This document shows, piece by piece, positions 39,983 through 47,675 of a stretch of 64,000 nt of DNA (the stretch's first letter is position 1; every line of letters starts with the position of its first letter). Where the stretch lies: the NCBI RefSeq assembly GCF_029382225.1, contig NZ_JARLTC010000021.1:124001-188000 (forward strand). The letters are read 5' to 3'. The notes below the pieces were generated by a model. It was given only the letters and a program-made list of their open reading frames with translations. It ran no database searches and had not been told where the DNA came from. A program made the translations under genes and the position numbers. Origin of the DNA: Spongiactinospora sp. TRM90649. GTDB lineage: Bacteria; Actinomycetota; Actinomycetes; Streptosporangiales; Streptosporangiaceae.

Positions 39983-41406
39983 TGGCCGTCGCGAACTCCA
40001 GCATCGAATGGACTGACTCCACGTGGTCGCCGGTCACCGGCTGCACGAAGGTCTCGGCCGGGTGTGACAACTGCTACGCCGAGACGATCGCCCGCCGCTT
40101 CGCCGGGAGCAGGGCGTTCCCGTACGGCTTCGAGGTGACGCTGCACCCGGAGCGGCTCGACCAGCCGCTCAAGTGGCGCAAGCCGCGCCGGATCTTCGTC
40201 AACTCCATGAGCGACCTGTTCCACGACGCCGTGCCGGACAAGTACATCGCCCAGGTGTGGGAGGTCATGGCTGCGACTCCGCAGCACACCTACCAGGTGC
40301 TCACGAAGCGGCACGCGCGGATGCGAGCGTGGTTCACCCGTTGGCCCAACGCCGTGCTGTCGAATCTGTGGTTGGGCGTGAGCGTAGAGACCCAGCAGTG
40401 GGCGGACGTCCGTATCCCGGCACTGCTGGAGACGCCTGCCGCCGTCCGGTGGATCTCAGCTGAGCCGCTGTTGGGGCCGGTGGACCTGTCCCGTTGGCTA
40501 AGAAAGGACGAAATCTGTGGTTGCCCCCTTATATCGGGAGAACGAGGTATACCGGGCGGTCGAGGCCGGAGAACTGACGATCGACTCTCAAGGGAGGATC
40601 TGGCGGGTAGCGGCGCGTCGGGGCGACCGCTGGGGCGGACCAACGCGAGTGATTCCGTGCTCGCCTCGCAGGGCGGAGCATCCGACCGGGACGTACCTCC
40701 AAGTTCGGGTGATGTTCGCCAGCGTGCGGGTGAACGCCATGGCGCACCGGTTGGTGTGGCTTCACCTGAACGGCCCGATTCCGGTTGGGCTCACGGTGAA
40801 CCACAAGAACGGCACAAAGACGGACAACCGGCCCAGCAATCTGGAACTCGCAACTCCCGAGGAGCAGGCGCGGCACGCACGGCAAGTCCTGCGAAGGGGG
40901 AGGCTCGACCAGTTCGGGTCGCGCAACGCGATGGCGAAGCTGACGACCGAGCAGGTTCGAGAGATCTGCTCGCGCCGCGCGGACGGGGTGCTGTTACGTG
41001 TTCTCGCTGCGGACTATGGCGTGCGGGAGCAGACGATCTCCAGGATCGTCAGGGGAGACCGTCGCTCTCGTGGATAGTCACGGGTGGCGAGTCCGGACCC
41101 GGCGCACGGCCGATGCACCCGGACTGGGCGCGCGGGCTCCGTGACCAGTGCCAGCAAGCGGGCGTCGCCTTCCACTTCAAGCAGTGGGGCGATTGGGTCC
41201 CCGAGTCGCTGTGGCTGCACCGCGACACGGCACCCGCAGGCTTCTTGGCGACCGACGGCACCCACCGGCCCCTGGTCAACGGCAAGCCAGTCGCTGCGCC
41301 GATGAGCCGCGGCCGGGACATCACGGTCCGCCGCGTCGGTAAGAAGGCCGCCGGCCGCCTGTTGGACGGCCGGACCTGGGATCAGTACCCGGCGGCGACA
41401 GCATGA
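39982..41406 (+). CDS. DUF5131 (phage Gp37/Gp68-like) protein, interrupted by an HNH gene
   Basis: 474 codons stay open in one frame. Residues 1 to about 173 are a normal DUF5131/Gp37-Gp68 start: SSIEWTDSTWSPVTGCTKVSAGCDNCYAE holds the CxxxxxxCxxCY cysteines of this radical-SAM-like family, then MSDLFHDAVP, YQVLTKRHARM and WISAEPLLGPVDLS. The last about 115 residues resume the family (WIVTGGESGPGARPMHPDWARGL, FHFKQWGDWVPE). Between them about 188 residues are Arg/Gly/Ser-rich nonsense, because that DNA carries an HNH gene in another frame. Unless the insert is spliced at RNA level, the product is disrupted or carries a large junk loop. Function of the family is unproved; base modification has been suggested. 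Confidence 0.8.
   Translation: MAVANSSIEWTDSTWSPVTGCTKVSAGCDNCYAETIARRFAGSRAFPYGFEVTLHPERLDQPLKWRKPRRIFVNSMSDLFHDAVPDKYIAQVWEVMAATPQHTYQVLTKRHARMRAWFTRWPNAVLSNLWLGVSVETQQWADVRIPALLETPAAVRWISAEPLLGPVDLSRWLRKDEICGCPLISGERGIPGGRGRRTDDRLSREDLAGSGASGRPLGRTNASDSVLASQGGASDRDVPPSSGDVRQRAGERHGAPVGVASPERPDSGWAHGEPQERHKDGQPAQQSGTRNSRGAGAARTASPAKGEARPVRVAQRDGEADDRAGSRDLLAPRGRGAVTCSRCGLWRAGADDLQDRQGRPSLSWIVTGGESGPGARPMHPDWARGLRDQCQQAGVAFHFKQWGDWVPESLWLHRDTAPAGFLATDGTHRPLVNGKPVAAPMSRGRDITVRRVGKKAAGRLLDGRTWDQYPAATA
40517..41077 (+). CDS. HNH homing-type endonuclease inserted in DUF5131-family gene
   Basis: 186 residues from GTG 40517, with AAAGGAC 9 bases upstream, in a different frame from its host gene. 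Residues about 75-125 are an HNH_3 fold: AHRLVWLHLNGPIPVGLTVNHKNGTKTDNRPSNLELATPEEQARHA, with the H-x-x-W, the catalytic NHKNG and the N-x-x-x-N-L-E-L-x-T block. The C-terminal part (NAMAKLTTEQVREICSRRADGVLLRVLAADYGVREQTISRIVRG) is a helix-turn-helix target-recognition module common in homing enzymes. Its stop TAG at 41075 overlaps the resumed host exon. Likely a selfish nuclease that cuts uninserted copies of the DUF5131-family gene. Confidence 0.88.
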   Translation: MVAPLYRENEVYRAVEAGELTIDSQGRIWRVAARRGDRWGGPTRVIPCSPRRAEHPTGTYLQVRVMFASVRVNAMAHRLVWLHLNGPIPVGLTVNHKNGTKTDNRPSNLELATPEEQARHARQVLRRGRLDQFGSRNAMAKLTTEQVREICSRRADGVLLRVLAADYGVREQTISRIVRGDRRSRG

Positions 41407-42263
41407 CCGCCACCACACCCGCGACCGTCCCGGGCGTCTACGACATCCCCGCCGAGACCTACCACGCCGATCCCGTGCCGGGCGGCAGCCTCAGCTCTAC
41501 CGGCGCCCGGCGGATCCTCCCGCCCGGCTGCCCCGCCCGCTACCGGTGGGAAGCCGACCACGGCACGCTCCCCAAACCCGCGTGGGACCTCGGCACCGCC
41601 GCGCACCGGCTCGTCCTCGGCACCGGCCCCGAGCTGGTGCGCATCGACGCCGCCGAATGGCGCAGCAGGAAGGTCAAGCAGCAGGTCGCCGCCGTCCGCG
41701 CCGCAGGGGACATCCCGCTGCGGCCCGCCGACTACGACCAGGTCCGCGCCATGGCCGCCGCGCTGCGCAGCCACCGCATCGCCGCCGCGCTGCTCGACCC
41801 CGACCGTGGTGACCCCGAGCAGACGCTCATCTGGCGAGACCTGGTCACCGGGGTCTGGCGTCGGGCGATGCTCGACTGGCTGCGCCACCCGGGGGGCGGC
41901 CGGTTCATCGTCGGCGACTACAAGACCTGCCGCTCCGCCGATCCCGACGCCATCCAGCGTGCCGTGCACACCTACGGCTACCACTGCCAAGGGGCGTGGT
42001 ACCTCGACGGCATCACCGCCCTCGGCCTCGACCCGGCCCCCGCGTTCGTCCTGATCTGCCAGGAAAAGGAACCGCCCTACCTGGTGACCGTGGCCGAGAT
42101 CGACGCCACCGCCCTGCGGATCGGACGCGCCCTGAACCGGCAGGCCATCGAGATCTACGCCGAGTGCACCGCCACCGGCCGGTGGCCCGGCTACAGCGAC
42201 GACATCGAACTCATCCGCCTGCCCGCGTGGCTGGAAAACCGATTCCTCCTGGAGGCTTCATGA
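41403..42263 (+). CDS. PD-(D/E)XK exonuclease, RecE/DUF3799 type
   Basis: 286 residues. The start GVYDIPAETYHADPVPGGSLSSTGARRIL is the YqaJ/RecE-like family opening (S-S-S/T-A-x-x-x-L). WDLGTAAHRLVLG supplies the motif helix and histidine, RAMLDWLRH with D, and FIVGDYKT the D-x-x-K catalytic pair; AIQRAVHTYGYHCQGAWYLDG is the motif IV helix with Gln and Tyr. Such enzymes resect double-strand ends 5'-3' for annealing-based recombination, in partnership with the RecT-like protein encoded next (4-base ATGA overlap at 42260-42263). Also overlaps the DUF5131-family stop by 4 bases. Confidence 0.88.
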   Translation: MTATTPATVPGVYDIPAETYHADPVPGGSLSSTGARRILPPGCPARYRWEADHGTLPKPAWDLGTAAHRLVLGTGPELVRIDAAEWRSRKVKQQVAAVRAAGDIPLRPADYDQVRAMAAALRSHRIAAALLDPDRGDPEQTLIWRDLVTGVWRRAMLDWLRHPGGGRFIVGDYKTCRSADPDAIQRAVHTYGYHCQGAWYLDGITALGLDPAPAFVLICQEKEPPYLVTVAEIDATALRIGRALNRQAIEIYAECTATGRWPGYSDDIELIRLPAWLENRFLLEAS

Positions 42264-43093
42264 CCGGCAACACCGTCGATCGGGCCATGCCGCAACTCCC
42301 CGCCCCGCGGCGAGTCGGCCAGGCCACCGCCATCGAGCAGAGCAGGGCCGTCGCCGAAGTCCACGCCGCCATCCTGGTGGCCCAGCAAAACCCCCGCGAC
42401 ACCGACGCCGCGCTCGCCGAGATGCGCCGCTCCTGCGAGCGGCTCGCCCTCGCGGAGAAGGCGTTCTACGACTTCCCCCGCGATGACAAGATCGTCACCG
42501 GCCCTACGATCTACCTGGCGCGCGAGCTGGCCCGGATCTGGGGAAACATCCAGCACGGCATCCACGAACTGTCCCGCGACGACGACCACGGCCAGTCGGA
42601 GATGCAGGCGTTCGCCTGGGACGTCGAGAAGAACACCCGCGTCTCCAGCACGTTCATCGTCCCGCATAAGCGGGACACCCGCCGCGGCGCCAAGCCCATC
42701 ACCGACATGCGCGGCGTGTACGAGAACAACACCAACAACGGCGCCCGTCGCGTCCGGGAAGCCATCTTCGCGACGCTGCCGCCGTGGTTCTCCGAGGAAG
42801 CGCAGGCGATCTGCCGTGCCACCCTGGAGGCCGGCGACGGGCGGGTCCTGCCCGCGCGAGTCACCGAGGCCATCGCCGCGTTCGATGCGCTCGGCGTAAC
42901 GGCCGACCGCATCGAACGCAAGCTCGGCATCCCGCGCGGCGAGTGGACGCCCCGTGACGTCTCCCGCCTGGAGATCACCTACCGCAGCATCCGCAACGGT
43001 GAACTGAGCGCGGACGAGGTGTTCCCGGCGCCGCGTGTCACCGCGTCGGACGTCATCGGCGAGCAGGCGCCCCCGCAGGGGGAGGCGTCATGA
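42260..43093 (+). CDS. RecT-like single-strand annealing protein (putative)
   Basis: 277 residues. After a short Pro-rich leader comes a conserved phage domain: EVHAAILVAQQNPRDTDAALAEMRRSCE, KIVTGPTIYLARELARIWGNIQHGIHEL, FAWDVEKNTRVSSTFIVPHKRDTRRG and NNGARRVREAIFATLP, ending in YRSIRNGELSADEVFP, a tail also seen in RecT relatives. Position right after the RecE-type exonuclease strongly supports a role in strand annealing. I cannot separate this group from RecT proper by eye. Coupled at both ends by 4-base overlaps. Confidence 0.7.
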   Translation: MTGNTVDRAMPQLPAPRRVGQATAIEQSRAVAEVHAAILVAQQNPRDTDAALAEMRRSCERLALAEKAFYDFPRDDKIVTGPTIYLARELARIWGNIQHGIHELSRDDDHGQSEMQAFAWDVEKNTRVSSTFIVPHKRDTRRGAKPITDMRGVYENNTNNGARRVREAIFATLPPWFSEEAQAICRATLEAGDGRVLPARVTEAIAAFDALGVTADRIERKLGIPRGEWTPRDVSRLEITYRSIRNGELSADEVFPAPRVTASDVIGEQAPPQGEAS

Positions 43094-43419
43094 CGCTCAC
43101 CACCGCGCACATCGAGCACCTGCGCGCGCAGCTCAAGGCGTCGGAGGACCGGCTCGGCGAGGCCCAGCGCGACGTCAACGGCTGGAGGCACCTGCTCACC
43201 TACGCCACCGCCAACGGACCACAGCCGGACCCGGGCGCGATCCCGGACCCGCTAAGCAACGGCAACCGAGTTCACCTCACCGCGCTCTGCGCCTGCCGCA
43301 ACGCGTCCGACCCGACCCGCGAGCACGGCACCCTGATGTGCTCCCTGCTGAGCGATGCCCCCGCCACCTCGGTCCCGGCCGGTCCCCGCCACCGCGCACC
43401 CAAGGCGGGCAAGTCATGA
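43090..43419 (+). CDS. hypothetical phage protein
   Basis: 109 residues. An amino-terminal amphipathic helix (TTAHIEHLRAQLKASEDRLGEAQRDVNGWRHLLTYA) is followed by a Cys-containing segment (LTALCACRNASDP, LMCSLLSD) and a basic tail. No family recognised. Translationally coupled to the genes on both sides by ATGA overlaps. Confidence 0.65.
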   Translation: MTLTTAHIEHLRAQLKASEDRLGEAQRDVNGWRHLLTYATANGPQPDPGAIPDPLSNGNRVHLTALCACRNASDPTREHGTLMCSLLSDAPATSVPAGPRHRAPKAGKS

Positions 43420-43664
43420 GCGGGTGGCTGATCGTCTTGGCCGCCGTGCTCGGCGCGGGCGGGCTCGCCGCAGCCCTCGCAGTGATCGCCGCGAGGGGCC
43501 GCCGCTGGTTCTCCGCCGCCACCTGCACCCTCTGCCTGCTCGTCATGGTCGGCTGCGCGGTCGCCCTCGGCCAAACGCCCCCAGGCTCCGACCCCGGCCC
43601 CCGCGCGGTGCCGACACCCAGCCCGCAGACCTCACCCACCCCACCCGCATGGAGCCAGCCATGA
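43416..43664 (+). CDS. small membrane protein
   Basis: 82 residues with two membrane helices, SGWLIVLAAVLGAGGLAAALAVIA (about 2-24) and FSAATCTLCLLVMVGCAVAL (about 31-50), then a Pro/Ser/Thr-rich tail. Its place inside a replication operon is odd; it could anchor replication at the membrane or act in exclusion. ATGA overlaps at both ends. No family recognised. Confidence 0.65.
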   Translation: MSGWLIVLAAVLGAGGLAAALAVIAARGRRWFSAATCTLCLLVMVGCAVALGQTPPGSDPGPRAVPTPSPQTSPTPPAWSQP

Positions 43665-44146
43665 CCGAGATCTACTGCCAAAACGAGGACCACCCGCGAC
43701 CCACCCGCGCCGTGGCCCGCCTGTCCTGGCTCAACCACTGCTTCGTCCCGGCTGACGTCTGCGTGGGTCACCTGAACTGGGCCATCCGCGACTCCCTGGC
43801 CGCGGGCCACGTGATCCTCGTCGAGCCCGCCGAGCACAAGGAGGGCGGCTACGTCAGATACGTCGTCACTCGACAGGTGAAGGAGATCGCGCGCCTCCAC
43901 CGCCGCGCCTACTCCGAGCCGGTCAAGGCGATCCTCCTGGAGGCCCCCGACCACCCGCACTATGAGGACCTGCCGGACACGCTGGAGGAGCGGCGCAAGC
44001 TCCCCGCCCGGTTCCACACCCCGCACTGGCTCGGCGACTGCACCCCGCCCGCGTGGGTGTGCGCCGTCTGCTGGGAAGACGGCGTCACCTGCGGCTGGCC
44101 GTGCGAAGTCGCCGCGGAGCAGGGCGGCGAGGTGTTCGCACGATGA
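43661..44146 (+). CDS. hypothetical phage protein, Cys/His-rich
   Basis: 161 residues. TEIYCQNEDHPRPTRAVARLSW and LNHCFVPADVCVGHLNWAI supply a Cys/His set, and PPAWVCAVCWEDGVTCGWPCE four more cysteines near the end, suggesting bound zinc. The middle YVRYVVTRQVKEIARLHRRAYSE is helical. No known family. Part of the ATGA-linked operon, between a membrane protein and a RuvC-like nuclease. Confidence 0.65.
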   Translation: MTEIYCQNEDHPRPTRAVARLSWLNHCFVPADVCVGHLNWAIRDSLAAGHVILVEPAEHKEGGYVRYVVTRQVKEIARLHRRAYSEPVKAILLEAPDHPHYEDLPDTLEERRKLPARFHTPHWLGDCTPPAWVCAVCWEDGVTCGWPCEVAAEQGGEVFAR

Positions 44147-44682
44147 ACCCGCGCGTCATCGGGCTGGACCTCTCACTGACCGGCAGCGGCATCGCCAGCA
44201 GCCGCGGCTGGTGCGAGGTCGTCGGCCGCGCCGACATCACCACCCTGCCGCTGGCCCAGCGTGACGCCGCCCTGGTCGCGCTTGCCCGCGAGATCACCCA
44301 TCTCATCGGCGGCGTGAGCGACCTCATCGTCATCGAGGCCCCGGCCTACTCCCGCTCCGGCGGTGGCGCCCACGAACGCGCCGGGCTGTGGTGGCGCGTC
44401 GTCCACATCCTGCTCGGCGAGGGCCACACGCTGGTCGAGGTCCTGCCGAACCTGCGATCCACCTACGCCACCGGCCGCCACAACGCCCCCAAGACGCACG
44501 TGGTGGACGCCGTCGCCCGCCGCTGGCCGACGTGGCAGACCGGCGGGGATGAGAACGCCGCCGACGCCGTCGTCCTCATGGCCATGGGCCTGGACCACCT
44601 CGGCCACCCCGCCGCCATCGTGCCCGCCCGCCACCACGCCGCCCTGGAGCGGGTGGCCTGGCCCGAGGCGGTGGCCGCATGA
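44143..44682 (+). CDS. RuvC-like Holliday-junction resolvase
   Basis: 179 residues with an RNase-H-like fold and the acidic tetrad in order: D in VIGLDLSLTGSGIA, E in DLIVIEAPAYSRSGGG, and the paired acids in GDENAADAVVLMAMGLDHLG. The basic segment LPNLRSTYATGRHNAPKTHVVDAVARRW is typical of phage RuvC relatives. It should cut branched DNA before packaging or during recombination. Start and stop overlap neighbours by 4 bases. Confidence 0.85.
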   Translation: MNPRVIGLDLSLTGSGIASSRGWCEVVGRADITTLPLAQRDAALVALAREITHLIGGVSDLIVIEAPAYSRSGGGAHERAGLWWRVVHILLGEGHTLVEVLPNLRSTYATGRHNAPKTHVVDAVARRWPTWQTGGDENAADAVVLMAMGLDHLGHPAAIVPARHHAALERVAWPEAVAA

Positions 44683-44975
44683 CGACCGCCCGCACCGCGC
44701 TGCGCCGCGACCCCGACCCGCTGCGCACCCTGCAGTCCATCGAGATCGAGAACGACAACGCGCGCCGGTTCCCGAGCACGGCCCAGCGCAGCCGCGCCAT
44801 CGGCGCCGTCCACCCGCCCGCGAACGCCCAGATCGCCGCCGCCTACCGGCAGACAGTCCGCATCTGCGCCCGCCTCGACCTCGCCCCCGAGCAGGCAGCC
44901 GAGGTGCTGGAGGCGCTCGGCTTCATCCCCACCATCCCCGCCCGCAAGAAGACCACCAGAAGGAGGGCCGCGTGA
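44679..44975 (+). CDS. hypothetical phage protein
   Basis: 98 residues. Helical, starting TTARTALRRDPDPLRTLQSIEIENDNARRFPS, with a probable HTH-like segment ICARLDLAPEQAAEVLEALGF, and a basic end KKTTRRRAA. A DNA-binding role is plausible but unproved. Linked to neighbours by overlaps. Confidence 0.6.
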   Translation: MTTARTALRRDPDPLRTLQSIEIENDNARRFPSTAQRSRAIGAVHPPANAQIAAAYRQTVRICARLDLAPEQAAEVLEALGFIPTIPARKKTTRRRAA

Positions 44976-45220
44976 TGGCCATCAGTGGATGGATCCGCCC
45001 CTGGTACCCCGGCCGGATCAGCGTCGCCACCGCCGAGATCACCGGTCACATCTACGCCGACTGCGAGGACCTGCTGGCCGTCGTCTCCGAGCCGGCCGAG
45101 GGCGCGGGCTGGCTCGACCCCCGCGCGCCCGGTACCTGCCCCGAGTGCCTGCTGCGACACGCGCCCGACATCCACGCCGACGTGTACGGCCTGGACGAGG
45201 AAGGAGACGAGGCGGCATGA
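44975..45220 (+). CDS. small hypothetical phage protein
   Basis: 81 residues from ATG 44975, with GTG 44972 as an alternative that would overlap the previous TGA by 4 bases; AAGGAGG is well placed at 44959-44965. Contains CEDLLAVVSEPAEGAGWLDPR and CPECLLRHAPDIHADVYGLDEEGDE: a CxxC pair and later His suggest a small zinc-binding fold. Immediately upstream of the clamp gene, overlapping it by 4 bases. Confidence 0.6.
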   Translation: MAISGWIRPWYPGRISVATAEITGHIYADCEDLLAVVSEPAEGAGWLDPRAPGTCPECLLRHAPDIHADVYGLDEEGDEAA

Positions 45221-46311
45221 AAGCCACCTTCGACGCCAAGACCCTCGCCGACGCCGTCACCTGGACCGCCCGGCACATCCCCGCCCGGCCCACCACCCCC
45301 GTCCTGACCGGCATCCTCATCACCGCCAACGAGGGTGAGGCCACCCTGTCCGCGTTCGACTACGACGTCAGCGCCCGCGCCACCCTGCCCGCCGTCGTCG
45401 CCGAGCCCGGCACGGTCTTGGTGCCCGGTCGGATCTTCGCCGAAGTCGTCAAATCGCTGCCCGCCGGGCACCCCGTCGAGACAGGGCTGTCCGGGACCGA
45501 CCTGTCCATCACCTGCGGCGGCGTCGAGTTCACCCTGCCCACCCTGCCCGTGGACGACTACCCGACGCTGCCCGACGCCCCCGCGACGGTCGGCACCATG
45601 CAGGCTGAGGACCTGCGGCGCGCGGTCACTCACGTCGCACCCGCCGCATCCAAGGACCCCACCATCCCGGCGCTGACCGGCATCCGACTTGACGCCACAG
45701 GCCAAGACCTGCACCTCGCCGCCACCGACCGGTACCGCATCGCCGCCGACACCCTCCCATGGCAGCCCGCTGGCGACATCGGGCATCTCATCCCCGCCGC
45801 CATCCTGTCCGACCTCGCCAAGACCCTCGGCCACGGCCCCGTCGAACTCGGCATCGCCGACGACGGCGGACTCGCCGCCATCACCCACGCCGGGCGCACC
45901 ACCACAGTGCGGCTCCTCGACCCCGAATACATCGACTACGAGCCGCGCCTGAACCCCGAACAGATGACCACCTGGGGCGAATGCGACCTCGCTCCGCTCA
46001 CCACAGCGGTCCGCAGGGTGGCGCTCGTCGCCGACCGGGGCACCGCCGTACGGCTCGCGTTCACCGCCGGGCAGGTGCAGGTCCTCGCCGGTGGCGGCGA
46101 CAGCGGACGCGGCACCGAAACGCTTCCCGCCGACCTCGGCGGCGCCCCCATCGAAGTCGCCTTCCAGCCGGGGTTCCTCCTCGACGGCCTCGGTGGCATC
46201 ACCGCCGACCGGGTCCGCATCGGCATGACCGGGCCCGGCAAGGCCGTGCTGTTCCTCGGCGCCGACAACGACACGTTCCGGTATCTGCTGCAGGCGGTCC
46301 GCCTGTCATGA
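45217..46311 (+). CDS. dnaN: phage-encoded DNA polymerase III beta clamp
   Basis: 364 residues, the full length of a bacterial sliding clamp, with three beta-clamp domains: start KATFDAKTLADAVTWTARHIPARPTTPVLTGILITA; middle MQAEDLRRAVTHVAPAASKDPTIPALTGIRLDATGQDLHLAATDRYRIA, which contains the clamp signature ATDRYR; and a third domain from about residue 245. The clamp should ring DNA and hold a polymerase; the host polymerase is the likely client since no phage polymerase gene is seen in the window. A clamp of its own is rare among temperate actinophages. ATGA overlaps at both ends. Confidence 0.9.
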   Translation: MKATFDAKTLADAVTWTARHIPARPTTPVLTGILITANEGEATLSAFDYDVSARATLPAVVAEPGTVLVPGRIFAEVVKSLPAGHPVETGLSGTDLSITCGGVEFTLPTLPVDDYPTLPDAPATVGTMQAEDLRRAVTHVAPAASKDPTIPALTGIRLDATGQDLHLAATDRYRIAADTLPWQPAGDIGHLIPAAILSDLAKTLGHGPVELGIADDGGLAAITHAGRTTTVRLLDPEYIDYEPRLNPEQMTTWGECDLAPLTTAVRRVALVADRGTAVRLAFTAGQVQVLAGGGDSGRGTETLPADLGGAPIEVAFQPGFLLDGLGGITADRVRIGMTGPGKAVLFLGADNDTFRYLLQAVRLS

Positions 46312-47675
46312 CCTACGCCGCCTTCCTCGCTCGCCGCGCCCAACTCGGCGGCGAGCATGGATTCCGCCCCGACCTCCTGCCGGACTTCCTGTTCCCGTTC
46401 CAGAACGACCTCGTCACCTGGGCTCTCACCCGGGGCCGGGCGGCGCTGTTCGCCGACTGCGGGCTCGGGAAGACCCCCATGCAGCTCGTGTGGGCCGACA
46501 CCGTCCACCGGCACACCGGGCGCCCGGTGCTGGTCGTCACGCCTCTTGCGGTCGCCTACCAGACCGAGACCGAAGCGGTGAAGTTCGGCATCGACGCCGC
46601 TGTTTCCCGCGATGGCCGTGTCACCGCACCCATCACCATCACCAACTACGACCGGCTGGAGAAGTTCGACCGCGACGCCTACCGCGGCGTCGTCTGCGAC
46701 GAATCATCCTCGATCAAGGCGTTCGACGGTGCCCGCCGGGCCCTGGTCACCGACTTCCTGCGCAAGATGCCGTACCGGCTGCTGGCCACCGCCACTGCGG
46801 CGCCGAACGACTACATCGAGCTCGGCACCAGTTCCGAGGCGCTCGGCGAGCTGGGCTACATGGACATGCTCGGCCGGTTCTTCGTCAACCAGCAGAAGAA
46901 CGCCGCCACCGGCCGTGGCTACCTGGGGCAAGCCGCCAAGTGGAGGTTCAAGGGGCACGCCGAGCAGCCGTTCTGGCGGTGGGTGGCCTCCTGGGCTCGG
47001 GCCCTGCGCCGACCGTCCGACTACGGATTCGACGACGACGGGTTCGTCCTGCCCGACCTCGTGCAGCGCGAGCACGTCATCTCGGCCCGCACCCCGGCAG
47101 ACGACGTCCTGTTCGACGTGCCGGCCGTACGGCTCCGCGAGGAACGGCAAGAAGCACGCCGCACCATCGCCGAACGCTGCGAGGCCGCCGCCGCCCTGCT
47201 CGACGGCCCCGGGCATGGCATCGCCTGGTGCCAGCTCAACGACGAAGGCGACACCCTCACCCGGCTCATCGACGGTGCCGTGCAGATCAGCGGTTCTGAC
47301 CACGTGGACGCCAAGGAGGAAGCCCTCACGGCGTTCTCGCGCGGCGACATCCGGGTCCTCGTCACCAAACCGACGATCGCCGGCTGGGGACTGAACTGGC
47401 AGCACTGCAGCCGCATGACGTTCTTCCCCACTCACTCCTACGAGCAGTACTACCAGGCCGTTCGCCGCTGCTGGCGGTACGGCCAGGCCCGGCCCGTGAC
47501 CGTGGACATCGTCACCACCGAGGGCGGTGCCAGGGCGCTGGCGAACCTCAAACGCAAAGCCGCCCAGGCCGACGCCATGTTCGACGCGCTCGTGGCGCAC
47601 ATGCGCGACGGCCTCACCGTCCGCCCCGGCACCACCTACCCGCACCCTGTGGAGGTCCCCGCATGGGCGTCCTAG
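46308..47675 (+). CDS. SNF2/DEAD-type superfamily 2 helicase
   Basis: 455 residues. Walker A at 51-56 in FADCGLGKTPMQLVWA, motif Ia PVLVVTPLAVAYQTE, Walker B variant VVCDESSSIK (D-E-S-S rather than D-E-A-H), motif III LLATATAAPND, then motifs V (VTKPTIAGWGLNWQHC) and VI (YYQAVRRCWRYGQARPV). The Q-x-x-R-R-x-W-R-x-G-Q motif VI is typical of phage SNF2-like proteins. It likely moves along duplex DNA to help replication, recombination or displacement of bound proteins. Start overlaps the clamp stop by 4 bases; the stop overlaps the methyltransferase by 13. Confidence 0.9.
   Translation: MTYAAFLARRAQLGGEHGFRPDLLPDFLFPFQNDLVTWALTRGRAALFADCGLGKTPMQLVWADTVHRHTGRPVLVVTPLAVAYQTETEAVKFGIDAAVSRDGRVTAPITITNYDRLEKFDRDAYRGVVCDESSSIKAFDGARRALVTDFLRKMPYRLLATATAAPNDYIELGTSSEALGELGYMDMLGRFFVNQQKNAATGRGYLGQAAKWRFKGHAEQPFWRWVASWARALRRPSDYGFDDDGFVLPDLVQREHVISARTPADDVLFDVPAVRLREERQEARRTIAERCEAAAALLDGPGHGIAWCQLNDEGDTLTRLIDGAVQISGSDHVDAKEEALTAFSRGDIRVLVTKPTIAGWGLNWQHCSRMTFFPTHSYEQYYQAVRRCWRYGQARPVTVDIVTTEGGARALANLKRKAAQADAMFDALVAHMRDGLTVRPGTTYPHPVEVPAWAS

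Noticed and set aside
40500..41065. Calling the HNH insert a group I intron
   Set aside because: The HNH reading frame takes up nearly the whole insert, so there is no visible space for a catalytic intron core; left open as a question only.
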